This document shows, piece by piece, positions 47,507-58,676 of a stretch of 64,000 bases of DNA. The position numbers were made by a program, and so were the translations under genes. Source of the stretch: Panaeolus papilionaceus (taxonomy: Eukaryota > Basidiomycota > Agaricomycetes > Agaricales); assembly GCA_015501605.1 (NCBI GenBank), contig JADNRZ010000001.1, positions 2,728,001-2,792,000 on the forward strand. The letters are read 5' to 3'. Each line of letters starts with the position of its first letter. Position 1 is the first letter of the stretch. The notes below the pieces were generated by a model, which saw only the letters and a program-made list of their open reading frames with translations, had not been told where the DNA came from and ran no database searches.

Positions 47507-50011
47507 TTAGTTGCTGCCAACAGGTGACCTAAGCCTTCGGAAGACAGACATCAAAGTCGTTCCTCCCTCTGTTCCCCACCTGAAATAATTATGAGAAGGT
47601 CAGCGGGCAATTGGACTTAACAAGTCGCGGGACTTACTCTCCAGCGGCAACCTCTTTGCAGCACTGTTCAAATTCCTGAGAGGTAGAGACGACATCCCAA
47701 CGCTCGATGACGAAATCTTGAATGAGATTATGCAGCTCCTCCCACATGTTCGTCGCCAACAGTAGCGCGAAGCTAGATTCGGGAGTGATGGTCGTCATTA
47801 TGTGCTCCATAGCCAATGAAGCCAGATTCGGCATCAGATATCGATGTGCTACCTGGTATACTGATAACGCTGAGGCAGGACTAGGGGCAGGCGTAGGATG
47901 AGGGTGCGGATCCGGTGTGGCGAATAGCCCTCCTTGATGACGGCTGGTGCGGGGAGATATGGAGTAGCGAGTTGACCCAGAGGGTGCTGTGCCGACTGGT
48001 TTACCAGTTGTACGAGTAGGAATGCTAGAAGCCGCCGAAGAGGACGCAACATTGATTGTGATGGGTTGTGTTGGTCTTCTGGAAGTTGAACTTGCCGAGG
48101 GCGATGTTGGAATAGCCGTCGTTCTCTGTGAAGTAGCTCCTTGTGCTGTCCCAGTGCTCGTTGATGATTTGGTCGGAGAGTTTCTCTGCCCAGCAATGGT
48201 CGAAGAGGTAGTATGGGTTGGAGTTTGTTGGTAGACTTCGGACGAGTTCCCGCTATTATGGCTGACTGTTGTGCTCAAAGGGAGGTTGTCGCCACTTGTG
48301 GTACTTCTTCCATCCTCACTGGCGCCGCCTTTATGAAAGGTCTTCCAATCCCATTCTCCTTGATGCCCGCTGAGCCATTTAGCGCTCCATCCAGCCCCTA
48401 TGCCTTCCACAGCAGCTCGCGGATCGTCATTACGCTTGAACAGCAGCCAATTGGCGTAGCAATATTTCAAGAGCCAATACATGGTCTCAAAGTCCGCCTC
48501 TTCAACGACGACCGTGTATACTTTACGTTCTCCGGTTTGATTATTGGCATTTTCCGCAAATGCAGAAGAGAACATTGTTGCAAAGTATTCCGAACGCCTG
48601 ATAAGGATGTCGGAGTGCGCATATATGATCCTTTTTCGAGCAGTCGCGTATGGGTTGAATGGAGACGACGCGATAGAGGTCGCGGATGTAGCAGATTGAA
48701 CAGAATTAGTAGATTCATTTGATGGCGCGGTGCTCAATTCGCCTTGCGCGGAACTACCGCTATACCTCTCGAGGCAAATGAATCGAACATCTCCTGTATC
48801 TATCGCAAGACTTAGCTCCGGAAACGAGAACGCATAAGTAAACTTACTAGAATTGTCCAGAGAAGCTTCCAAGCCGTCCAATAGGTCTTTCGGAACGTAA
48901 TAAACCGAAGGATGTTGAGGAATGGAAGGACCAACAGGGCAATGGATCTGAACGCATATAACAAAAGAGTCTGTTTCTCTAATGCGTGGGTTTTCCAATA
49001 ATGAACTCAGTGTTGGTAAGGAGCACTCTGGAAGCGCACATAGTAGCAAAATTAAGATAACACAAAATTAAATGGATGGAAGGACTTACCCCACACTTCA
49101 CTCTCCTGCCGAAAGACCCAATCGTTCTGCCAATACTCCCAAACCCATTCTGGGCGCGCCCCCCTCTCACCCATCCTATCATCTTGGCATTTAATAGCAC
49201 ACATCATGGATGCACATAATTCGTAGTCATCTCTCAGTGAATCCAAAACGAGGGACGTGATATAAAGTGACAAAATGGGTGGGTTCGACGTGCCGCTGGC
49301 ATCTGCTAATAGAGTCGGTGCTTATTTTGGACAAGGAGATGATGATGGAAGGAAGCATAGGTAAATATAATCATCCTTTGAAAGGGGCGCAAGGCGGCGT
49401 GGCAGGCAAGGTTATGAGTTGCTCACCTATCTCGAGCTTAAACTTTCCATCTCCGAGCATCGGTGATTGTTTTAATACCTCAAACTCGCCATGATCAGGC
49501 AGCTGGCCCGCCACAAAGGTTTTAGAGTCCAAGTTTTCGACGAAGTCGCGAAGTTTGTGCACATCACGTACGGACCATTCAAATCCCTGCATACATACGC
49601 ACACCAATAGGTAGTTAGTCATTTACATGCAGGGCATGGGCGTGTTTGTATACACACGGTGAATGTCCATTGTCTTGTTGAGTCTGCAAGTGCTGTCCCA
49701 GACCCCGTATTTGCGGAACTCGACGCTGGCCTGGCCGTGCTGGGCCTCGAACCACCAGAAAAAGGCATAGAAACGCCGCTTGAACTATGACTGTTGCTCG
49801 CGTTAGAAGAAACTGAGCTTCTTGGGTCCCAAGACGCGTGTAATCCACTCGACCCTTGAGATGAACTCAACCCCGAAGGTGTACTCGAATTCGAACCAAC
49901 TCTCGATGAGTAACTACGTGCCGCCCAGGGCCAATCTGGTCTCACGATGGGAGGAAGTCGTCCTGGCGAAGAAGATGTAGACGGGGACGTGATGCGGGAA
50001 TAGTCAGACAT
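47507..50011 (-). CDS. MATH-BTB domain protein
   Basis: Probable substrate adaptor of a Cullin-3 ubiquitin ligase. The first in-frame ATG is 50011 (MSDYSRITSPSTSSSPGRLP). The N-terminal 110 residues are Ser-rich and disordered. A MATH-like domain follows: WTFTGFEWSVRDVHKL, SPMLGDGKFKLEI, LSLYITSLVLDSL, WEYWQNDWVFRQESEVW and DSFVICVQIHCPVG. The BTB domain has ARKRIIYAHSDILIRRSEYF, ATMFSSAFAEN, YTVVVEEADFETMYWLLKYC. A long Ser/Thr-rich insert separates it from the BACK-like end (SVYQVAHRYLMPNLASLAME, ALLLATNMWEELHNLIQDFV). The last intron joins AAGE to WGTEGGTTLMSVFRRL, ending SPVGSN with the TAA at 47507-47509. The BTB core is split by a large low-complexity insert, common in fungal members. 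Confidence 0.85.
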
Positions 50012-50172
50012 CCAATTTGATTGTGATGGCAAGGTTCATGTTCAAGAACGTTTCCCCACACCAAGGTTCGCCAGAAGCACCTTGATTACCACTTTTGGAA
50101 CTAATTCATAATATGTACAACAGGGGCTAACCTGAACATTGTGCGGAATCGTAGTATGTACAGTAAATTATT

Positions 50173-52291
50173 TTAATAAGTCTCCCATTGAATGTTAGGA
50201 AGAACCTCTCGCATCACTATTTAAAAAAGTGTGAGTCAGAAGAACAGTGGAATGAATAGTTTGAGACTGACCTTCCCAATGATGAGCGCCTTGCTTCTCC
50301 TGCAGTGGCCCCAGCGGATTATTGCTATCAGTGAGGACATATCTCTCATCTCCTGGTACCTCTCTGATAAGAGAAAGGTTGACTTCGCGGTCATCCAACG
50401 ACTGGAGAACATGTCGACGCAAAGGTGAGCCTAGCCAGTCTGACCTTCGTGATTTGCGGAATGTAAGAGGGGCGGATGATTGCGTGCAGAAAATTACCTA
50501 TCAAATCGCCATTAGATATAGTAGAAAAATTGATATTCAATGTTCAAGTTCTTACCATATTGATAAATTCAGTGGCATATTTTTCCTCGGGGAATTCATC
50601 GAACATGTCATGGAATGCACGACATTGACCGAAGGCTTTCTCGAGCGTCGAGACCACAAGGCGTGAAGAAGGAGAGCTCAAAATTCCGGCAAAATTCTGA
50701 AGGAATCCTGTCAGTTACATATATTAATCCATCGGTGATGCAGGGTGCTTACAACGACAATAATGCCTTCTTCCTGCATACTAGATTTCAAATCATTCCA
50801 GAATTCGAGAGTGTAAATGTGCTCCGGGACACCACCCCCGGAGAAGCAGTCGTGAACGACGATGTCATAGCGAGTCTCCTTATTTCCAGTTTCGATGCCT
50901 GCCTTTTTCTTGGCGGCCCATCCGCGTGCATCCTCCAAATAAACTTGGCCGGCGCCTGGATCGGGGAGTGCAAACCATTCCCTGGCAGCTCGATAGACAG
51001 CGGGATCGATTTCCACAATCGTCGTATTGATTCCATGCCTCATGAATGACGTCGCAGATGTACCGATACCGAGGCCACTGACAAGATACGTTAGATAAAA
51101 ATATTTCAAGGCATATAGTTGACAACTCACATGACAAGGGCATTATCCCATTTCCCTGCCTTCCCTTTCTTTGTGCTGTCGACGAGACGCGCAGCTTCCT
51201 GAATTACGAATGTGCTGTAAATAGAATCTCCAAGGGGGAAACCGTACGAATCCTCAAGGGGTTTGTCGTCATCTAATCTTTGGACTTTGTTATGTGTCCA
51301 GACGCCTCCAAGAACCGAATGAGATGCTCTCAAATAACGTGCAGAGTGTAATTGGCTGCCAGCATCATCCTCATTAGGCGGAGGCAGCCATTGTCCGACG
51401 GTGATCAGACCTGTGACGGATTGCTCGGCTGAAAGTACTTGAAGAGGGTAGCTGGGATGCGTGTAAACCTCTGTCAGCGGATGTGGCAACACTGGATTGA
51501 CTAAATGAGGTTGCAGAGTCCTCCACAACGCTGCGAAAGCTGAAAGAAGCACGCCTTTTATTTGTCTGTCAGTAAAACCAGCTTTGATGGGCTTGGTCTT
51601 CTTGGATGTAGCAGGCGGTTGTGGTTTCGAAAACGAGAGGCTAAGAATGAAGGCACCCCATGTGAGAAGAGCTAGGTTGAGGTACTTGAAACACGTATCA
51701 AAAAATACCCGGAGTCACGAAAAATGGGTGCCGCTCACAATGTTGCTACCTGAAATGTCGTAAAAGATTGAAGAGGGCGCCCATGCACGTTTGTACAGGG
51801 TATATGACAGGGTGTAGGCAGCGGCGGCTGTTACAGTGCGGGTGGAAATGTTGACATTGAGAGTAGGCTAACCAAAAAATATCGGTAGATATATAATGAA
51901 TTTGAAAAGATATAAAATAACATACAGTTGGCCAGCCAAGGACGCCGGTTAGTAGAAATACCACGGGTGCCAACACTGCTACATGTGCAATAGCTGGACC
52001 CAATAGAGGGTCACCTCTACGTGAAGACCAAACGCCAACCCAATAAGTAGCATTTGGAGCAGCTGTCAAAGCTATAGCAGCAAGCAGGAGCGAATAGGAG
52101 CGATTGACACGGAAAGGTTGTATGGAAGAGAGAAGAGCAGAGACGAAGCCGATTTTGTTGAGCAGGAAATTCGTTGGACCGGAACCATAAAGAGGAACGA
52201 GTTCACGTTCATATGTAAAAATGACAAATGAGAGAGCGACCACTATGGGTACTGCTCTAACCAGCAACCACAATATTGGTGACGAGGACAT
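50173..52291 (-). CDS. membrane protein with spermidine-synthase-like domain
   Basis: ATG 52291 begins MSSSPILWLLVRAVPIVVAL. About five hydrophobic segments fill the first 230 residues (for example YSLLLAAIALTAAP, AHVAVLAPVVFLLTGVLG and LNLALLTWGAFILSL). The C-terminal half has the Rossmann fold of polyamine aminopropyltransferases: LRASHSVLGGVW, DSIYSTFVIQEAARL, the SAM/dcSAM loop SGLGIGTSATSF, TTIVEIDPAVYRAAREWF, VYLEDARGW, YDIVVHDCFSGGGVPEHIYT. The Asp-rich gate (VHDCFSGGG instead of the DSSDP... type) suggests it is not a classical spermidine synthase. The stop is at 50173-50175 after NIQWETY. A methyltransferase or aminopropyltransferase-like role in a membrane is inferred. Confidence 0.82.
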
Positions 52292-52832
52292 GGTGGTCGT
52301 CGTCTAAGAGATATTAAAGTCTCAATGACAACATCAAATGCCAGCGATGCAATGGAAATTCCCCGGAATGAGTATAGCGAATGCTCCAAGGTTTCTGCGA
52401 TAAAAAAATGTTAATAAATTCCTTCTTTTAAATTTCTTTCTTTTTGAATGTTATGCAGATGATGTTATTACAGAAAGTAAAAGGGCTTTCAAAAGAAATA
52501 AACCCTGAGTTACGAAGTGTTTCATGTTTTGTTGTTTGATAAAGAAATCGCGGGAAAACAAAGCAGAAAAGAGGCGGAATTGATTACGTTATATTTATTT
52601 AAATGAGCACGTGTTGGTTTTTTTGCAGTTTTTTTTTATGTGTTGTTTCCCGCGTTGGATTCAGGGGCTTTGCAGTCGAGTACAAGTTGAAAGCACACCA
52701 CATTCACTTTAGACCCCTATTACCTACTTCTCTTCCTTAATCCCGTCAAAACTCCTGATTTTTTTCTTTTCTTATTCCTCTTTATCTCTTTCCACCTGAC
52801 CACCATCATCTCCGTAAACAATCTTCTTTAAA
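52292..52832. other. divergent intergenic region
   Basis: 541 bp between the start codons of the spermidine-synthase-like gene and the zinc-finger gene. AT-rich with poly-T tracts and a CT-rich leader before 52833. It is expected to hold both promoters. No other feature is seen. Confidence 0.55.
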
Positions 52833-54193
52833 ATGTCTTCCTCGTCGTCGCCAACGGTGGACTCACAACCTGTCGAAACCGCCAAAGAGATCCCTTCTGT
52901 TGAGCCTTCAGAAAAGGCTACTTCAGTACCCCCTAGCGTTAATTCAGAAGGTCTACAGGTTCGTTGGTCTTAACTCCCTTTTCGTTTAATTCAGCCCCTA
53001 ATTTCCCCTATGCGTCAGACTCCAAAGGCTGCCTCTTCCCCTGCTCCTCAGGACGCTGACCAGTCCCCCACTGCCCCTTCCAGTAACCAGTCTACTCGTC
53101 CTATGACGCGCTCTCAAACTGGATCTGTTTCTAAACGCCGTCATCGTGACGATTCAGAACCGCCCACAGAGTCTACCAAGAAGCGTACGCCGGTTTCCCG
53201 AAAAAGACAAAAAACAGCTTCAGCTTCCGCTACTCCTGCTACTGAGGAACAACCTGCAGAGCAAACTGATAACCAAGAACAGGAAGCTTCTACTTCAACT
53301 ACTCCTCCTGTTCAGGAACCAGCCGTCGGCTTGTCCACATCTCTCGACCCACCCACTAATCCGCCTACAGAGCTTACCTTCTATCATGCTTCCCCAATGT
53401 CGGAAGACCAACTTGAGGTTCGAATGCCTCGTACAAGAGCTACTCTTCCCACTCCTATCCCAAACCTGACCAAAAAAAGCCGTGGCAGGCGTGTACCCAC
53501 AACTATGACTCCTGATCCAGAGTCTGATCCGAAAGACGTTCGTTTATACGTCTGTAAGGTCGAGGGCTGTGGCAAGTGCTTCCATCGAGGGGAACACCTT
53601 AAGCGACACATACGTTCTATTCATACCCATGAGAAACGTGAGTCTCTAAGCGCCCAACTTGTTCATATTTTTTAAACTAATTTCCATTTCTCACAGCTTT
53701 TAAATGCACATACCCGTTGTGTGAAAAATTCTTCAACAGACATGATAATTTGTTGCAACATCTCAAAGTTCATCGTGGTCCTACCGCATCTTCAACCCCT
53801 CCACCAACGGATTCTAATACCAATAAGGCAAACCCTAGGATAATCAAACCCAACCAAGCTCTACAATCCGATTCCCCTCATTCCCCTGCCGCATCTGCCT
53901 CTCGTCCTCGGGAGAGGTCCTTCTCGCCTGAGGAAGAACACGACGAACCGGAATCCCCAGCTCAACCCAGCGTTCCTCGCACCATTTACAACGCCTTTCC
54001 TGCCAGCTCATACAGATCAACCTTCACACAATCCGTTTCATATGGCAGTCCGACTGAGCCTGTCAGTTTCATGACCAATATGGCAGTCTCTTCTCTCCGG
54101 ACGGAAATCCCGCAGTCTCCAACTGTTGAGGCACGTCCCTTTAACGTCCAGCAAATACAACCTGCTGTTTCTTCGGCTCGATATGATTCCTAA
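52833..54193 (+). CDS. C2H2 zinc-finger transcription factor (Msn2-like finger pair)
   Basis: Nuclear DNA-binding regulator. Exons 52833-52958, 53019-53637 and 53697-54193. The first 215 residues are Ser/Thr/Pro/Gln-rich with basic clusters (KRRHRDD, SRKRQK), likely nuclear import and activation regions. Two adjacent C2H2 fingers follow: CKVEGCGKCFHRGEHLKRH and CTYPLCEKFFNRHDNLLQH, linked by the HTHEKPFK bridge. The second intron lies inside that linker (after HEK). The RGEHLKRHIR / RHDNLLQH helices resemble Msn2/4-type fingers, which read stress-response CCCCT-like elements, but the recognition residues differ partly (EH.. and HD..), so the target is not known. A Ser/Pro-rich tail with SFSPEEE completes the protein. 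Confidence 0.88.
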
Positions 54194-54804
54194 AATATAG
54201 CTCGCCAACAGCGTACAGTGCACCCCCCTCTTCATTTAGTGCCCCCCCTCCACATCATCGTCCATTTCAACTATAGTATCGACAAGTACTTTTGTTTATC
54301 GCCGTTCATGAACTCTCTTTCCCCCTCTTCCCGCCCCATTCCCCTATCCTTCACTTTGGCTATCATTGTATCACTGCAGTAATGTATATCTTTCCCAAAA
54401 TTTAATTTTATATCACCTTGTTTCTTCTCTCCCCTTTGTCCTTGTTCTTCCCATCTCATTTCCTCCCACCTTTATCCCTCTCTTATCACTTCCATTCTTC
54501 ACTCCTCGTATCTCGCTTTCTATAAGTAGATGTCTCGTCTGTTTATCAGTCCTATCGTCCTCAGATTGTTCATTACTAGTGTTTATGTATCGCGCTTCTT
54601 CTGTAGCTCAACAGATTAGCGATGTAGAGTCCACAACTTCTGCATTGCAATGTACACCCAGCGCGAATGCTTGGATGTGATTATATATATGTAGTTGCAA
54701 TGATCAGATTATATTTCCAAAGCCAGTCCATTAACATTCTGGGACGTGTGTGATTACAAAAAATATTGACAGACGGGAGTATTTATCAGGGACATCCACG
54801 AGGA
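54194..54804. other. spacer between convergent genes
   Basis: 611 bp of CT-rich 3' flank of the zinc-finger gene and the 3' flank of the first M28 gene. No gene or RNA is supported. Confidence 0.55.
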
Positions 54805-57800
54805 CTACAAAGCAATTCTCTGGGTCAGCTTAGAAATGAGATCCTCCAGCCTTTGCGCTTCATGTCGAACCAAGTCCTCGTCTTTCTCAAAGGTGATGGC
54901 CTCTGTCAGCCCTGGCAAAGTAGTGGCACCGTAACCTAATCAGAGGGTTTATCAGCTCCAACTCGGCGAAACATGCAGAAAATCAACTCACCAAGCCACT
55001 TGCCAGGAGCAACAGCCAGATGCTTGTACCACTCCCTATCCTTGATACCCTCATCAGAAATAAATCCCGCCTCAAACGCAACGGCTTTCGCATTTACAGC
55101 CTTGATGCGCTCCAGAAGCTGTTTGAGCTTCCGGAGGGGAAGCTTATGTTTATGTTTCCTGTGCTTCCTGTGCTTCCTGTGCTTCTTATGTTTCTTGTGC
55201 TTCTTCTTCAACGCATCAGTAGAATCGTCGTCATCGTCATTGCTCTCATCATCGTCGTCCTCCACATCATACCCCAGACGTTCCGGATCAACAGAGCCTT
55301 CGTGTAGAGCAACGCCTATCAAAGCATCCCATTCTTTGTCGAGGTCGACAATATCCCCATGCGCATGTGCCCCCTCTGCTCCTTGTGCGGCCCGTGCATG
55401 TGGACACCCACTGACGCAAGGTGAACCAAACCAGGCCTTCACTGCACACAGTGCCTTCCTCGATTTCCAGTACGCCGTCTCCGTGAGGTTATGTTTCTTG
55501 GATCGACGATTCCAGTCTTGCATCAACTTCTGCAGGTCTTGATATGCCCTGCGACCTTCATCATCGAGTGCTGCACTGGCTTTTCGGAGACCCTGGATGG
55601 ACTGTCGGAGTGTGTCAAACTGAACGTTAAGAGACGACTCGGAAACTAGATTTTCGACGCTAGGGGAATAGTTATAAAAATAGAACAGGGAAGAAGAAAG
55701 TGTGAAGCTCACCGATCCAAGTAGCCGTCCAGCTCATTTGCGTAATGGGTGGTATTGTAGGGAAGGACGGGCCAGCTAGAGAGGCGAAGGAGTTGTAGTC
55801 CGAGATGCTTAGCTGCTGCAACCTGCATACCCGAAGTCAATATACGGTGTCAAGTTCCAGTAAAAAAACATCGTACATGGCGGTAGAAGCCTGGGTCTCC
55901 ATAGAGTTCTTGCCAGCGTTGAGAGTCATAGATGGAATGGTAGTGGTAGACAGGGTCGTACAACGTCGCTCCAAAGCCACCGTTGGTACTTGGGATCTGT
56001 CGTTCGAAAAAATCAACGTCCAGAAATGAAAAAGGATGTAATGCAACATACACCATTTCGTTGTAAGAAGACGGTATAATCACTGCCAGAGCCCAGGGGT
56101 GAGACACCAATGCTATCTGCGGCGGCTGTCTCCATCTCGCGGATGGCTACTACCTCTGCGTCGAGTGGAACGTCGCCAACATGTGGTGGAGTGTAATAAA
56201 TTCCGGTGTCAGTTCTGGCATCCCATAGTTTCCTGGAAGCATCAGTTGGGTGATCCAACTCCAGTGCAGTATCTCGAATCAAGTGTGCGAGAAGAGGAGA
56301 CCCAGACGCGGAAAGACGAGAACCGGATGCAGAGCCATCTGTGTATTATGTTACAAAGCGCTCCAGAAAGATGATGGAAACGTCGCATACCCAGGTTGAG
56401 ATAGGCAACGACGTGTTCAGAGATCCATTGCTCGAAGTCTTCACCCCATTCGGTGCTTCCAATAAGTCCATACTGCAGAATATAGATTCAGCATGATAGA
56501 CATAAAGCAGTAAAACTTGACGCACTTCTTCTGCATCCCAACTGGCGATTACGATCGTTCGAAGAGGCTTCCAACCGTTTCTGAGCAAGTGTCCCAATCC
56601 ACGAATAACTTCGTGCACGCTCGAGGTACCGCTAGACGGATCGGCAGCTCCCATGACCTAGACAGTAATTTTAAAAATATCCGCCGACAAATACAGCTTT
56701 TCATACCCATGCTAAGATGCATTAGAATTCATTACTCATGGTGGCAGGTGGAGGGGCACATACCATCTCTGTGATTGCCTATAACGACGACTTCATCCTT
56801 GATAAACCCTGGAATAACGCCCATGGTGTTCCAAATTGGAATCACCCTCGTGTCGACTACAAATCAAGGGTCAATTTTTATGCTGAACGTAACAGATTAG
56901 GATCTACGAACCGTTATTGGCAAGCCTGACACGCTGGCCTTCCCAAGAGTCCCCTTCGCGGAGCGTCCTAAAGAGTGCTTGGGCATTTTCCCAAGATATT
57001 GGTAGACTTGGAATCAACGGAATATTCGAAGCGTCTTGTCTCGTCGTGTTTTCGTACGATGGATAACCGGGAGTTGTGGGGTCGCCGGGATAGACGCTGA
57101 GATATTGCACGCTTCCCCTTTGTACTGACTTTGGGTTGCGTGCAGGACCATCTGGATAACTGTGGGGTAATTTGATCAGTCATAAGGATATGCATATGAT
57201 GCACATTTTTAAAAATAACTTACGCTTGATAACCTCTTTCAACGGTTACAGTTCCGTCGTCACGAGGATCAGAATAGATAAGAACTCCAACGGCACCCAG
57301 TTCTAGAGGACGTGAGAAGTCATTTCGAAAATACCCTCCTGCTTCAACGAAACGATATGTCGCATACCTTGTCCGCCCTTCACCTATCCAAATGATGATT
57401 CGTCAAAAGGGGGCCCGAACAAGTTGCAGGATTTCCTACCTTCAGACCACGGAAAATTCCCCCATAACGGCACATAACAATTGAGCCAGTCAAGTTGACA
57501 CCTAATAATACAAAATCAGAATTCGTTCGAATCAGAAAGAGATTGAATGGACCGACCGCGTGAGACGAGTGAGCCATAATCCTGCAAGAACCATCAGTAG
57601 TTTCTCAAGCAGATACCAATCGAAAGTTCGCAATACCTCTTGTGTACAATAATTTCCATCCACAAGCGTCCCGGTAACATCGCCTGCCGAACTTAAACCG
57701 TGGAAGGTAGGGACGTCGTCGAAATGCCTCCCAGCATCAATGTCAGTAAAGTCAGCCCGTTCGACTAAGTCCGCCGTCCAGATAACATCGCTCGTATCAT

Positions 57801-58362
57801 TGACAACTTGAAGAGTTCTCTCTAGGGGAGTGTTCATAACCGGATAATATGTGTCGATCCAAGCCTGAGGCTTCTTGTACTTGGGGATCGAAAGAGTTGC
57901 CTGGCGAGATTCATCTGTACCAGCAGAGAATATTGGCTCTTCGTCTGGTGCGGATATTCCCAACTCGCGCTGGAGGATTTCCAAGAAATCTTTGGCTGTT
58001 TTGAAATCACCAGGAGTTCCTGCCATATGAGGATGTGTAGCGAAAAGCCTCGAGGCCTCCATTGCACTGAATTCACTTGGAATGGACCTGATACAAATAT
58101 CAGAATTAATATAACCAAGGCTGCTCGAAAATACTTGCAAGAAAGCTGTTTCAGCCCTTCTGCCAAACAGAGGTTGCTTTTTGCCATGTTTTGGTTTGAA
58201 GGATGAGCGAATGTTATCCCATTGATTTATACCCAATAGACATAACAGAGACAGCAAAGCCAATGCACGAAATTGCGGCTTTCGTGAAGACTTTGAACGC
58301 TTTGATTGGGGGTAATTGTACTCAGGGAGGTATATCTCCCCTTTAGCTTTTTCGTCAGCCAT
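54805..58362 (-). CDS. glutamate-carboxypeptidase-II-like M28 metallopeptidase, copy 1
   Basis: Type II membrane di-zinc peptidase of the M28B/PSMA-Vps70 group. ATG 58362 ([17 protein letters not shown]) precedes one membrane segment ([14 protein letters not shown]). PA domain: [58 protein letters not shown]. Catalytic part: [19 protein letters not shown] (His and Asp zinc ligands), [19 protein letters not shown] (base and ligand Glu), [14 protein letters not shown] (Asp), [15 protein letters not shown] (His). All five zinc ligands and the base are present. TFR-dimerisation domain: [19 protein letters not shown] to [14 protein letters not shown], interrupted by an Asp-rich then Lys/His-rich insert. 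The W of HRDAW comes from a 5-nt exon (56707-56711). More diverged than copies 2 and 3. The stop is at 54805-54807. Confidence 0.9.
55155..55190 (-). repeat. 9-bp tandem repeat coding Lys-His-Arg array
   Basis: Direct copies of CTTCCTGTG (plus strand), degenerate at the edges, code on the minus strand for [14 protein letters not shown]. They lie within the dimerisation domain of the first M28 gene. Confidence 0.85.
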
Positions 58363-58676
58363 TGTGGAATTGAGAAGGATTATCTTGAAGTTCGCCTTGT
58401 TAAATAAGTCGTTTGGCATCCTGGGAAGGCACACGACCCAAATATAAGTCAATGAGCAGGGAGCATATGGAAAAGGGGGATTTATGTCATACCTGTCGCA
58501 ATTTGGGTCATTGATCATTTAATGGTGAGATGATGGAGCTAAACGAGGCAACAGCCAATACTATTGATAATAATTAAATGAGTATTCGGCTAGGACTGGA
58601 CCAACCTTCCTATCTTCCTCCCACGACGACGACGACTTACCAAGGGTGAACGTTGTTGTTGCTGACCGTGTTCATC
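58363..58676. promoter_or_regulatory. divergent promoter of M28 copies 1 and 2
   Basis: 314 bp between the start codons of the minus-strand copy 1 and plus-strand copy 2. Paralogues reading outward from a shared spacer could be co-regulated. A GAC repeat (58624-58638) lies close to copy 2. No site is identified. Confidence 0.5.

Noticed and set aside
53384..53611. Minus-strand open frame over the zinc-finger gene
   Set aside because: Shadow of the sense coding exon with no independent support.
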